Shown: positions 52,041-61,600 of the stretch, in pieces
How the letters are laid out: every line of letters begins with the position of its first letter
Position numbering within the stretch: position 1 is the first letter of the stretch
Source: Pseudoduganella violacea
GTDB taxonomy: Bacteria; Pseudomonadota; Gammaproteobacteria; Burkholderiales; Burkholderiaceae_D
Length of the DNA: 64,000 bases
Assembly: GCF_014191875.1 (NCBI RefSeq)
Contig: NZ_JACHXD010000002.1
Location: 62,001-126,000 of the forward strand
Reading direction: 5' to 3'
Position numbers and translations under genes: made by a program
The notes under the pieces: model-generated
Seen by the model: only the letters and a program-made list of their open reading frames with translations
Told to the model about the DNA's origin: nothing
Databases searched by the model: none

Positions 52041-53261
52041 TCAATAGCTCAGGGTGATCGCCTCGACCTCGCCGTCACCCGATTTCATCAAATCGTAAGG
52101 CCCATTATTATTCGTGCGGCGCACCACGCGCCGCTCGATGACCAATTGCCGATGCGCACTGCGCGGCGCGGCGAAGAAGGTCAGGATCTGGAATTCCTGC
52201 GGCAAGGCTTGCTCGCGCTTTTTCAGCTTGCCGCCTTCGGTATAGGTGGCCTGCGCCTGCGAACCCGCCACCAGCTGCACCTGGCCGGCCGTCAGTGGCG
52301 AATAGACATGGGCCGCGACCTGGGCCGGCAGCTCGCCCCAGGCCGGATACGTCTCATGCGTATGCCCGCTCAACACCAGCTGGGCCAGCTTGCCCCGGCC
52401 CTTCTGGCTGAACGCTGCCAAGGCGTCGGCCACATCGGCATCGTTTTTCATGTGCATGGTCCAGGTCGGCCGCGGCGGCGGATAGTGGATTGGATGGTGC
52501 ACGGCCAGAATGCGGAAATCGCGCGTGCTGCCATCGGCATGCCAATGCTGCTCGGCATCGGCCGCGAGCTTGCGCAACTGGTGCACGCCTTCACGCGCCG
52601 GCAGCCAGTTGGGATCGATGCCCACGCGTCCCAGTGCACGCGCATTCAGCCAGCGATCGTCGATCACGCTGCTCACGCCCTGCAACAGCACGCGCGACTG
52701 GCAATGGGGAATCGCTATGCTCAGCGGCATCATCGGCCAGCTCGGCGGGAACAATTTGGTCGAGCGCATCTGGGTGCGGTGCGCATGCAGCTCCTTGCGG
52801 CTGGCGCGCAGCGGAAACTTGCCGGGCCAGGCATCGTGATTGCCGTACAAGGTCAACAGCTTGCTCGCGCCCAGAATGTCCTGGTATTCCTTCAGGCAGG
52901 CCACCGCGTTTTGCAGCGAACCGAGATCGCCCAGGGAACTCAGATCGCCCGTATCGAGCAGCCAGGTTTCCACCCCGGCGAACTGGGGATTGTCGGCAAA
53001 CTTCGTCAGGAAGGTGCACAGCCGTTCATGGGCCGTGCTGTCCTGCCCCGCCGTCCCCTGGTGCCATTTGCGCAGCATCCATTCGCTTAAGCCCTGTGCG
53101 CCGCAGCGCTGGAAATAGCCCGCGATCTTGCGCGCGCCGCGCTCCATGCGCAAATCACTGGCGCCGCTTTCATCCCGATAGTGCATATCCGAGAGATGGA
53201 CGATATGCAAAAAGGCTTCATAGTCGCTCTCATCGTCCTGTTCCCCGCCGGAGATAGCCAT
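52041..53261 (-). CDS. Calcineurin-like metallophosphoesterase
   Basis: A 406-residue soluble phosphoesterase. All metal-binding motifs are present: HLSDMH (near residue 23), DTGDLSSLG, LLTLYGNHDAWPG, and VLSGHTHETYP, plus ILAVHHPIHYP. There is no signal peptide. The substrate is unknown; members of this class act on phosphodiesters, nucleotides or proteins. It lies 12 bases after a sigma-factor-like gene on the same strand and is probably in the same operon. Confidence 0.88.
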   Translation of the reverse strand: MAISGGEQDDESDYEAFLHIVHLSDMHYRDESGASDLRMERGARKIAGYFQRCGAQGLSEWMLRKWHQGTAGQDSTAHERLCTFLTKFADNPQFAGVETWLLDTGDLSSLGDLGSLQNAVACLKEYQDILGASKLLTLYGNHDAWPGKFPLRASRKELHAHRTQMRSTKLFPPSWPMMPLSIAIPHCQSRVLLQGVSSVIDDRWLNARALGRVGIDPNWLPAREGVHQLRKLAADAEQHWHADGSTRDFRILAVHHPIHYPPPRPTWTMHMKNDADVADALAAFSQKGRGKLAQLVLSGHTHETYPAWGELPAQVAAHVYSPLTAGQVQLVAGSQAQATYTEGGKLKKREQALPQEFQILTFFAAPRSAHRQLVIERRVVRRTNNNGPYDLMKSGDGEVEAITLSY

Positions 53262-53273
53262 GATCCATCCTTT

Positions 53274-53846
53274 CTAAAAATCGCTGCGCAGCAATTGCCG
53301 CGCATCCTCCCCCAAATCGCGCCGGATCGCCTCGGCCAGCGCCTGCCGCAAACGGCGCAAGCGCTGGCGCTCGCGCGCCGACATGGCGCCCATGCCGCGC
53401 GGCGGCGCCGCTTCATCGTCGCGCCCCAATCCCGCCGCCCGCGTCAGCAGCAAGCGGTCCTCGCGGCTGGCCTCGGCCAACTGGCGCAGGCAGACGCGCA
53501 ACATGCGCTGGTACAACAGGGCACGGCTGCGCTCGGGCACGGCGCCATCGAACTGCTCCACCTCGGGCAAGTCTTCCAGGCTGAACACATCCTGGCGCGC
53601 CTTGCGGCGAAACAGGTCGGCGGCGCGGCGCCGGAACACCGTGTGCGCCAGCTTGCGCAAGGCCGCCTCCGGTTCGCTTGCTTCCTGCATGCTGCCCTCC
53701 TGCCGGTATTGCCAGACATCGGCCAGGGTCTGCGCCACCAGGTCATCGACCTCCTCGCGCAAGGCGGGAAAGCGGCGCCGGCCATAGCTGCGCAACATCT
53801 CGCGCAAGTCCTCCACCAGCTTGCCGTTCAAGCTCTGGGACAACAT
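53274..53846 (-). CDS. Sigma-70-family ECF-like sigma factor
   Basis: A 190-residue protein with a sigma region 2-like segment (RRRFPALREEVDDLVAQTLADVWQYR) and the DNA-melting/-10 part LRKLAHTVFRRRAADLFRRKAR. A weaker region 4-like C-terminus follows (EASREDRLLLTRAAG; SARERQRLRRLRQALAEAIRRD). No anti-sigma factor is adjacent; instead a metallophosphoesterase gene follows. It may direct transcription of a small regulon or be a divergent sigma-like regulator. No -10/-35 targets can be assigned from this window. Confidence 0.75.
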   Translation of the reverse strand: MLSQSLNGKLVEDLREMLRSYGRRRFPALREEVDDLVAQTLADVWQYRQEGSMQEASEPEAALRKLAHTVFRRRAADLFRRKARQDVFSLEDLPEVEQFDGAVPERSRALLYQRMLRVCLRQLAEASREDRLLLTRAAGLGRDDEAAPPRGMGAMSARERQRLRRLRQALAEAIRRDLGEDARQLLRSDF

Positions 53847-54003
53847 GTTTTCCCCTTACTGAGCAGATAGGCTCAATTTAGACGGGCGCCGCGCGAAAAT
53901 GTTCACACATAATCACCGCACCGCAGATGCTGGTAGTACCGGCCGTGGCCGCCAATTGGGTACAATAAGTCTTTCGCCCTTGACCCTCAACCTTGCCGCA
54001 GCC

Positions 54004-54939
54004 ATGAACCAACTCGAACAGCTCAAACAATTCACCACCGTTGTTGCCGACACCGGCGATTTCCAGTCGATCAAGGCCTACACCCCGCGCGACGCCACCA
54101 CCAACCCCTCGCTGATCCTGAAAGCGGTGCAGAAGGACGAATACAAGCCGCTGCTGCAAAAAGCCGTGCGCGACAACCCGAACGCCTCCACCGGCGACAT
54201 CATCGACCGCCTCTTGATTGCATTCGGCAAGGAAATCCTGGACGTGATTCCGGGCCGCGTCTCGACCGAAATCGACGCCCGCCTCTCCTTCGACGTCGAA
54301 GGCAATATCGCCAAAGGCCGCGAGCTGATCGCCCTGTACGAACAGGCCGGCATCCCGCGCGAACGCGTGCTGATCAAGATCGCCTCCACCTGGGAAGGCA
54401 TCCGCGCCGCCGAAGTGCTGGAAAAAGAAGGCATCCGCTGCAATATGACGCTGCTGTTCTCGCTGGCCCAGGCCATCGCCTGCGCCGAAGCGGGCGCCCA
54501 GCTGATTTCGCCGTTCGTCGGCCGCATCTACGACTGGTACAAGAAATCCACCGCCATCGACTACCAGGGCGCCGAAGACCCGGGCGTGCAATCGGTCAAG
54601 CGCATCTACAACTACTACCGCAAGTTCGGCTACAAGACCGAAGTGATGGGCGCCAGCTTCCGCAACACCAGCCAGATCCTGGAACTGGCCGGCTGCGACC
54701 TGTTGACCATCAGCCCCGACCTGCTGCAAAAGCTGGCCGACGACAGCGCCCCGGTCGCGCGCAAGCTCAGCGCCGACAACCTGCCGGCGGCCGGCATCAT
54801 CAAGCTCAGCGTCGACGAAAAGACCTTCCGCTTCATGCTCAATGAAGACGCCATGGCCACCGAAAAACTGGCCGAAGGCATTCGCGCCTTCTGCGCCGAC
54901 TCCGGCAAGCTCAAGCAAATGATCACCGCCCTGCGCTAA
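54004..54939 (+). CDS. tal: Transaldolase
   Basis: A 311-residue TalB-type enzyme that moves a dihydroxyacetone unit between sugar phosphates in the pentose phosphate pathway. [20 protein letters not shown] is the conserved start, with [11 protein letters not shown]. The Schiff-base lysine lies in [13 protein letters not shown] near residue 123-132. [32 protein letters not shown] is typical. It links to rpiA, zwf and pgi in the window. A 59-base palindrome with a T run ends the gene. Confidence 0.97.
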   Translation: MNQLEQLKQFTTVVADTGDFQSIKAYTPRDATTNPSLILKAVQKDEYKPLLQKAVRDNPNASTGDIIDRLLIAFGKEILDVIPGRVSTEIDARLSFDVEGNIAKGRELIALYEQAGIPRERVLIKIASTWEGIRAAEVLEKEGIRCNMTLLFSLAQAIACAEAGAQLISPFVGRIYDWYKKSTAIDYQGAEDPGVQSVKRIYNYYRKFGYKTEVMGASFRNTSQILELAGCDLLTISPDLLQKLADDSAPVARKLSADNLPAAGIIKLSVDEKTFRFMLNEDAMATEKLAEGIRAFCADSGKLKQMITALR

Positions 54940-54957
54940 GCCGCCCCCGCCGCTCCC

Positions 54958-55021
54958 ACAGCCGAGCCCGTGTCCACCTTGGTGCCTGGCACCAAGGTGG
55001 ACACGGGCTCGGCTGTTTTTG
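54958..55021 (+). terminator. Perfect 59-base palindrome with T run (repeat-family copy 3, terminator)
   Basis: Positions 54958-54986 are the exact reverse complement of 54988-55016 around one T, followed by TTTTTGTTT. It is a very strong intrinsic terminator for tal. The arm (GCCGAGCCCGTGTCCACC, then TTGGTGCC) shares sequence with the repeats at 31792 and 26229, so it belongs to the same mobile-looking palindrome family. Confidence 0.85.
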
Positions 55022-55093
55022 TTTGCTGCGGATCAAGTTGTTACCTGTGATGCGGACTAGAGTGAAGTTTCCTAAACGCAAAAGGAGACTGCC

Positions 55094-56236
55094 ATGGCCC
55101 GCGCTGTCATCTGCCAAGGCGATGCCACCTCCCATGGCGGCAAGGTCTTAGAAGGCAATCCGGACGCCACCATCGATGGCCGTCCCATCGCCTTGCGTGG
55201 ACATCTCACCTACTGTCCCTTATGCAAAGGCCAATACCCGATCAGCGAGGGTCTTGATTTTCATACCTTCGGCGGTATTGGCACCGCCGTGGAAGGGATG
55301 AAGACCGCCTGCGGTGCGACTCTGATCGCAAGCCAGCACCTGATGACCGTGGACGATCAGCCCGAAGCAAGCAGTACGCAAGGCGCTCGTGAACGGGAAC
55401 GCGGCACAAACAAAACCGCACCCACTGCGCCGCGTCATGCCACGAATCAGGCGCCACATGATACGAGCGCCGTGCAAAGAGTGGTCATTACTGGAAAAAG
55501 GCTCTCTCCATCGGATCAGGAAGCCTGGTACAAGCAGCAGATGCGGGCCTCGATGCCAGACTACGGGCGCAGCTCGCCATCGGAGGCTAAGGGATCAAGG
55601 CCCGGAGTACTAACCGGTGCTCTATCCATGAAATATGAAACCGGCATGCCCCCTGCTCGCTACAGGGAGGCCGCTGGCGTCGTTTCCAGCGGAAAGAAAG
55701 ACAAAGGCGGAATTTCCTACGGCGCCTATCAGCTGGCCTCCAAAAGCGGTCAAGTTCAGCGGTTCTTAAAAGCCGAAGGAAGGCCATGGTCTGACCAGTT
55801 TAAGGATATGGATCCAAGCAAGCCCGGTGAGTTCGGTGAACGGTGGAAAGCCATCGCAACATCAGCCGGCGACGATTTCTTCAATGCCCAGCACCAGTAT
55901 ATTGAGCGCACACACTTCGATCCCCTGGTTGCGAAGCTGACGAAGAAAAGCGGTCTTGACATCAACGCGCAGCCGCAGGCGGTGAAGGATGCTGCGTGGT
56001 CCGCAAGCGTACAACATGCCAAAGCATTTGATTTCCTTGAGTCGGCAATCAGCCATGCCGACAAAGCACTGCAGCGCAACAGTCCGCAATATCCAGAGAA
56101 GTTGATCAATGACATATATGACGCCCGAATTGACTATGTCGAGAGCCTCGATATCGAGAATAAGAAGTCGCTTTACAGGCGTTATGACGATGAACGCAAC
56201 CGGGCAATGCAAATGCTCAGGCAGGGCAAGGAATGA
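55094..56236 (+). CDS. PAAR-domain type VI effector with C-terminal lysozyme-like domain
   Basis: A 380-residue protein. Residues 1 to about 95 are a PAAR domain (ARAVICQGDATSHGGKVLEGNPD, DGRPIALRGHLTYCPLCKG), the tip of the type VI secretion spike. A variable linker follows (EASSTQGARERERGT). The C-terminal region (about 175-330) has YETGMPPARYREAAGVVSSG, KGGISYGAYQLASKSG and QHQYIERTHFDPLVAKL, as in peptidoglycan-hydrolase domains found at VgrG or PAAR C-termini; YREAAG holds a plausible catalytic acid. It would be delivered to the periplasm of rivals to cut cell wall. The following gene, overlapping by four bases, likely protects the producer. No T6SS core gene is in the window. Confidence 0.82.
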   Translation: MARAVICQGDATSHGGKVLEGNPDATIDGRPIALRGHLTYCPLCKGQYPISEGLDFHTFGGIGTAVEGMKTACGATLIASQHLMTVDDQPEASSTQGARERERGTNKTAPTAPRHATNQAPHDTSAVQRVVITGKRLSPSDQEAWYKQQMRASMPDYGRSSPSEAKGSRPGVLTGALSMKYETGMPPARYREAAGVVSSGKKDKGGISYGAYQLASKSGQVQRFLKAEGRPWSDQFKDMDPSKPGEFGERWKAIATSAGDDFFNAQHQYIERTHFDPLVAKLTKKSGLDINAQPQAVKDAAWSASVQHAKAFDFLESAISHADKALQRNSPQYPEKLINDIYDARIDYVESLDIENKKSLYRRYDDERNRAMQMLRQGKE

Positions 56237-56583
56237 TGAGAATGCGACCAGAAAATGCGATCGTTGTGGCAATGCTTGGGCTGGCAGCTGCCGTCTCCGC
56301 ATTTGCGCAAAGCACACGGGATGCGGAACTCCGCAGCGCAGACAAAAAGTTAAATGAAGTCTATGCCAAGGTGTCAGGACGTATGGAGGCAGGCGAGCGA
56401 GCCAAACTGCAAAAAGCTCAAAGGGTTTGGCTTCAATTCAGAGACATGGATTGTAAATGGGCATTCCCTGCTGAGCCTGTCGATTGTCTGGTCAACCGCA
56501 CCAACAATCGAAAAAAAGAACTGGAACAATCGCTGTTTTTTGATACGCAAGGCAAGTACACATCATTGGAAATTCAAGACTAG
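56233..56583 (+). CDS. LprI/DUF1311-family periplasmic protein, probable immunity protein
   Basis: A 116-residue exported protein. A signal peptide (VVAMLGLAAAVSAFAQ) precedes the DUF1311/LprI core (ELRSADKKLNEVYAKVS, KAQRVWLQFRDMDCKW and VNRTNNRKKELEQ). LprI is known to inhibit lysozyme in Mycobacterium. It overlaps the PAAR effector gene by four bases, and the effector ends in a muramidase-like domain, so a periplasmic immunity role is well founded but not proved. GC content is lower than average, as is common in effector-immunity loci. Confidence 0.8.
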   Translation: MMRMRPENAIVVAMLGLAAAVSAFAQSTRDAELRSADKKLNEVYAKVSGRMEAGERAKLQKAQRVWLQFRDMDCKWAFPAEPVDCLVNRTNNRKKELEQSLFFDTQGKYTSLEIQD

Positions 56584-56611
56584 TGGTCTGACCTGAAAAT
56601 TTAGGACCACT
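56582..56611 (+). terminator. Weak hairpin after the LprI-like gene
   Basis: AGTGGTC (56582-56588) pairs with GACCACT (56605-56611). The T run is missing. It could be a terminator or the remnant of an insertion-sequence end; the sequence alone does not decide. Confidence 0.3.
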
Positions 56612-56736
56612 CGGCGGTGACTGAATCGCCATATGCTGCAAAGTCTGACGTAGGCAATCTGCGTCTGCCTTCTGCTCGTTAATCGCAGACGAGGCATGCA
56701 GACAAAGCGAACTCGGCATCATAGGTGAAATAGTCC

Positions 56737-57120
56737 ATGATGAAAAATCATCTACTTCCAGCCTTATTGTTCATTTCGATTAACGCGCATGCGCAATTCA
56801 TGCAAGCGGAAGCAGTGTTTTCATCCAAATCCGTTCGCCTCAAAACTCTCCTACTTGATCCCGAAAAAGGAATTGTGGCCGCATCGGCAACCGTCACTCA
56901 AGGGGCATGCTCGGGCCACATTGCGGGCATCGGGAAAATTAATGGCAGAACACTGCTGCTTGAGCCGTACGTAAAAGCTGAAAGCCATGAACAATGTGTG
57001 CTGCAAGTCTCCTTCGACCAGAAATGGACGAAAGGCAAGGTTGAAGGTAAAAACTGTGCGGCCTATCTTGGCACCTCCTGCGGCTGGGAGGGCCAGGAGG
57101 TGTATCGCAAGACTCCTTAG
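56737..57120 (+). CDS. Small exported protein, possible second immunity factor
   Basis: A 127-residue protein with a signal peptide (LLPALLFISINAHAQ). The mature part has four or more cysteines (VTQGACSGHIAG, HEQCVLQVSF, GKNCAAYLGTSCGW), suggesting disulfides in the periplasm. It was not recognised as a family. It follows the LprI-like gene after 153 bases and shares its lower GC, so it may be a further immunity or orphan locus gene. That link is inferred from position only. Confidence 0.6.
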   Translation: MMKNHLLPALLFISINAHAQFMQAEAVFSSKSVRLKTLLLDPEKGIVAASATVTQGACSGHIAGIGKINGRTLLLEPYVKAESHEQCVLQVSFDQKWTKGKVEGKNCAAYLGTSCGWEGQEVYRKTP

Positions 57121-57241
57121 CCCCCACGCATCATCTCCCACTGGTAGTTGTGAAGCCCGTCTAGCCAGCCCGCCCTCCACAACCAGGTCTACCCGGCATG
57201 CCGTACTACGCCCTCTCAGGCGCAAAATTTTCCCACCGGCA

Positions 57242-57274
57242 TGTACAAAACGTTACATTTAACACTGTTATACA
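57242..57274 (+). promoter_or_regulatory. Possible operator/promoter of the RND efflux operon
   Basis: TGTA and TACA (57242-57245 and 57254-57257) form a short inverted repeat, close before TATACAAT (57269 on), a likely -10. Such sites often bind TetR-type repressors, but no regulator gene is adjacent. Confidence 0.25.
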
Positions 57275-57344
57275 ATGTCCCGCACCTCCCTTGCTTCAAG
57301 TCAAGGGAAGCATTATTTGTTTAACTTCACCTCACGAGACATCC

Positions 57345-58625
57345 ATGAGATCTGTCCCTCGTTACACGCCCCTAGCTGCCGCCATTGTTTCCCTCACCCT
57401 GCTGGCAGCTTGCGGCGACAAGAAAAACGCCAGTAACGCGCCGCCACCTCCTCCCACCGTTTCGGTCGTCACCGTAGCAGCCGCCAGCGTCGCCATCAGC
57501 GACGAGCTGCCGGGCCGCGTCGAAGCGTCGCGCATTGCCCAGGTGCGCGCCCGTACGCCCGGCATCGTGCTGCAGCGCGTCTTCAAGGAGGGCGGCGATG
57601 TGAAGGCGGGCGAAACCCTGTTCCGCATCGATCCGGCCCAGACCCAGGCCACTTTCGACAGCGCCAGCGCCGCCGTCGCCAAGGCCGAGGCCAACCTAGC
57701 CCAGGCCGACCTGAAAGTAAAACGCTACAAGCCGCTGCTGGCCGCGCAAGCCGTCAGCCAGCAGGAGTACGACGATGCGCTGACCGCGCAGAAGCAGGCC
57801 AGCGCCGACCTGGCAACCGCGCGCGCCACGCGCCAGACCGCCAACCTGAACCTAGGCTACACCACCGTGACCGCGCCGATTTCCGGCCGCGTCGGCCGCG
57901 CCCTCGTCACCGAAGGCGCGCTGGTAGGCCAGGGCGAAGCGACGCCGCTGGCCGTGGTGCAGCAGCTCGATCCGATCTATGTCACCGTGACCCAGTCCTC
58001 CACCGAGCTGCTGCGCCTGAAGCAGGCGCTGGCCGACGGCAAATTGAAAAGCGCGGGCAAGGACCAGGCGCGCGTGACCCTCGTGACCGAGGACGGCCGC
58101 GAATATCCGCAGCCCGGCAAGCTGTTGTTCTCGGATGTGGCGGTGGATGAAAGCTCAGGCTCCGTCTCGATGCGCGCCGAGTTCCCGAACCCGAACCGCA
58201 ATCTGCTGCCCGGCATGTATGTGCGCGCCCACCTGGAACAGGGCGTGAACGAGGCGGCCATCACCGTGCCGCAGCAGGCCGTGGTGCGCGGCGCGGAAGG
58301 CGCGACCGTGATGATCGTGGGCGCCGACAACAAGGTGACGGCGCAGCCGGTAAAGGCCGATGCGGCCCAGGATAACCGCTGGATCATCAGCTCCGGCCTG
58401 AAAGGCGGCGAGCGCGTCATCGTGGAAGGCTTCCAGAAGGCCAAGCCGGGCGGCACCGTCAATCCAGTGCCATGGCAAGGCCCGGGCGCGGCCAAAGGCG
58501 GCGCGCCGGCGGCAGGCGGCAATGGCGCGGGCGCTCCCGCCGCAGCGCCGGCTAACGGCAACGCCGCGGGCGCACCAGCGGCCGCGCCGGCCGCCGCTTC
58601 CGCTCCCGCGGCCAGCGCCAAGTAA
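57345..58625 (+). CDS. RND efflux periplasmic adaptor (MexA/AcrA-type)
   Basis: A 426-residue lipoprotein (LLAAC, lipobox near residue 22). It has the barrel-sandwich, coiled-coil and beta-barrel domains of membrane-fusion proteins: ISDELPGRVEASRIAQVRARTPGIVLQRVFKEGGDVKAGETLFRID, a helical stretch AKAEANLAQADLKVKRYKPLLA, and TTVTAPISGRVGRALVTEGALVGQ. The tail is an Ala/Pro/Gly-rich, low-complexity run. It bridges pump and channel. The ATG at 57345 begins the signal peptide; longer in-frame starts lie upstream. First gene of a three-gene operon. Confidence 0.94.
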   Translation: MRSVPRYTPLAAAIVSLTLLAACGDKKNASNAPPPPPTVSVVTVAAASVAISDELPGRVEASRIAQVRARTPGIVLQRVFKEGGDVKAGETLFRIDPAQTQATFDSASAAVAKAEANLAQADLKVKRYKPLLAAQAVSQQEYDDALTAQKQASADLATARATRQTANLNLGYTTVTAPISGRVGRALVTEGALVGQGEATPLAVVQQLDPIYVTVTQSSTELLRLKQALADGKLKSAGKDQARVTLVTEDGREYPQPGKLLFSDVAVDESSGSVSMRAEFPNPNRNLLPGMYVRAHLEQGVNEAAITVPQQAVVRGAEGATVMIVGADNKVTAQPVKADAAQDNRWIISSGLKGGERVIVEGFQKAKPGGTVNPVPWQGPGAAKGGAPAAGGNGAGAPAAAPANGNAAGAPAAAPAAASAPAASAK

Positions 58626-58634
58626 GGGGACGCA

Positions 58635-61600
58635 ATGGCAAAATTCTTTATCGATCGCCCGGTATTCGCCTGGGTGATCGCCCTCTTTATCCTGCTTGGC
58701 GGCGCGCTCGCCATCACCATGCTGCCGGTGGCGCAATATCCGACCATCGCGCCGCCGTCCATCGTCATCAACGCCACCTATCCCGGCGCCACCGCCCAGG
58801 TGCTTGACGACGCCGTCACCAGCGTCATCGAACAGGAGATGAACGGGGCCGACGGCCTGCAATACGTCGAGTCGCAGAGCGAGGCCAATGGCCAGGTCAC
58901 AATCACCGTGACCTTCCAGCCCGGCACCAATCCCGACCTGGCCGCGGTGGACGTGCAGAACCGCATCAAGCGCGTGGAATCGCGCCTGCCGCAAGCGGTG
59001 ACCCAGCAGGGCGTGCAGGTGAACAAGGCGCGCTCCAACATCCTGATGTTCGTCGGCCTGACTTCGACCGACGGCAAAATGGACCCGACCGCCATCGGCG
59101 ACTATATGGCGCGCAATGTGGTCAACGAGATCAAGCGTCTGCCCGGCGTCGGCCAGGCCCAGCTCTTCGGCACCGAGCGCGCCATGCGCGTCTGGGTCGA
59201 TCCCAACAAGCTGGTTGGCTACAAGCTCAATATGGCCGACGTCACCGCCGCCATCCGCCAGCAAAATGCCCAGGTGGCCTCGGGCACCATCGGCGACCTG
59301 CCGAATCCCGCCTCGCAGACCTATAACGCGCCGGTAGTGGTGACGGGCCAGCTCAGCTCCATCGAGGAATTCGGCAAGATCGTGCTGCGCGCCAATCCAA
59401 ACGGCGCCACCGTGCGCCTGTCCGACGTGGCCCGCATCGAACTGGGCGGCGCCACCTACAATATCAGCGCGCGCCTGAACGGCAAGCCCTTCGTCGCCAT
59501 CGCCGTGCAGCAGTCGCTGACCGGCAACGCGCTGGCCACCGCCAATCTGGTGCGCGCCAAGATGGACGAGCTGTCCAAATTCTTCCCGCCCGGCCTGAAG
59601 TACGAAGTGCCTTACGATACCTCGCTCTTCGTCAAGATCTCCATCGAGGAAGTGGTGAAGACCCTGTTCGAGGCGGTGCTGCTGGTGTTCCTGGTGATGT
59701 ATCTGTTCCTGCAGAACTTCCGCTATACGCTGATTCCGACCATCGTGGTGCCGGTCGCCCTGATGGGTACTTTCGCCGCCATGCAGGTGTTCGGCTTCTC
59801 GATCAACGTGCTGACCATGTTCGGCATGGTGCTGGCCATCGGCATCCTGGTGGACGATGCCATCGTGGTGGTGGAGAACGTGGAACGCATCATGAGCGAG
59901 GAAGGCTTGTCGCCGCGCGACGCGACGCGCAAAGCCATGTCGCAGATCACCGGCGCCATCATCGGCATTACCCTGGTGCTGATCGCCGTGTTCATCCCGA
60001 TGGCCTTCTTCGGCGGCGCGGTGGGCGCGATCTATCGGCAGTTCTCGCTGTCCATGGTATCGGCCATGGTGTTCTCAGCCCTGATGGCGCTGACCCTGAC
60101 CCCGGCCTTGTGCGCCACCATGCTGAAACCGGTGCAAGCGGGCCACCATGTCGAGAAGCGCGGCTTCTTCGGCTGGTTCAACCGCCGCTTCGCCGTCACG
60201 GCCACCGGCTACCAGGGCATGGTCGCCAAGATGCTGACGCGCACCGGCCGCTTCATGCTGGTCTTCCTCGCCATTCTCGGCATCGTCGGCTACCTGTTCG
60301 CGCGCCTGCCCTCCTCCTTCCTGCCGAACGAGGACCAGGGCTATATCGTGACCAACGTGCAGCTGCCGCCAGGCGCTTCGCGCAGCCGCGCCGAAGCCGT
60401 GCTGGCCAAGGTGGACGAGTACTTCCGCGCCCAACCCGGTGTGGCGCGCACCATCGCGGTGGCCGGTTTCAGCTTCTCGGGCAACGGCCAGAACGCTGGT
60501 CTGGTGTTCGTGCCGCTCAAGGATTGGAGCGAGCGCGGTCCCGACCAATCGGCATCGGCCATCGCCGGCAAGGCCTTCGGCGCCCTGTCCGGCATCGCCG
60601 ACGCCATCGTCTTCCCGCTCAGCCCTCCGCCGATCCGCGAACTGGGCAACGCCACCGGCATCACGGCCCGTCTGCAGGACCGCAGCTCGCAGGGTCACGC
60701 CGCGCTGATCGCCGCGCGCAACCAGCTGCTGGGCATGGCCGGCAAGAGCGCAGTGCTGAAAGGCCTGCGTCCCGAAGGCCTGGAAGACGCGCCGCAGTTG
60801 CAGCTCGATATCGACCGCGAGAAAGCCAACGCCCTGGGCGTGAACTTCGCCGACATCAACAGCACCATGTCCAGCGCGCTCGGCTCGTCCTACGTCAACG
60901 ACTTCACCAACAGCGGCCGCCAGCAGCGCGTCATCGTGCAGGCCGACGAAACGCGCCGCCTGCAACCGGAAGACTTGCTGCGCCTGCAGGTGCGCAGCAG
61001 CAGCGGCACCATGGTGCCCTTCTCTTCCTTCGCCAGCACGCGCTGGATCAACGGCGCGGTGCAGCTGGTGCGCTATAACGGATATCCGGCCGTGAAGCTG
61101 ACCGGCGACGCCGCCCCAGGCCACAGTACCGGCGAGGCAATGGAAGAGCTGCTGCGCCTGGCCGAGCAACTGCCGCCCGGCTTCGGCATCGAATGGACCG
61201 GCCAATCGCTGGAAGAACGCATCTCCGGCTCGCAGGCGCCGGCGCTGTTCGCCCTGTCGCTGCTGGCGGTGTTCCTGGTGCTGGCCGCGCTGTACGAGAG
61301 CGAATCGATTCCGGTGGCCGTGCTGCTGGTGGTGCCGCTCGGCGTTCTCGGCGCCCTGCTCGGCGCCCACCTGCGCGATCTGCCCAACGACGTCTACTTC
61401 AAGGTCGGCCTGATCGCCATCATCGGCCTGTCGGCCAAGAACGCGATCCTGATCATCGAGTTCGCCAAGGACTTGCAGGCGCAGGGCATGGGCCTGGTGG
61501 AAGCCACGCTGGAGGCGGTGCACCTGCGCTTCCGCCCCATCATCATGACCTCGCTCGCCTTCATCCTCGGCGTGCTGCCGCTGGTGGTCGCCTCCGGCGC

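Noticed and set aside
56584..56736. Insertion-sequence end suggested by GTGGTC/GACCAC hairpin
   Set aside because: No transposase, no target duplication and only a short stem are visible.
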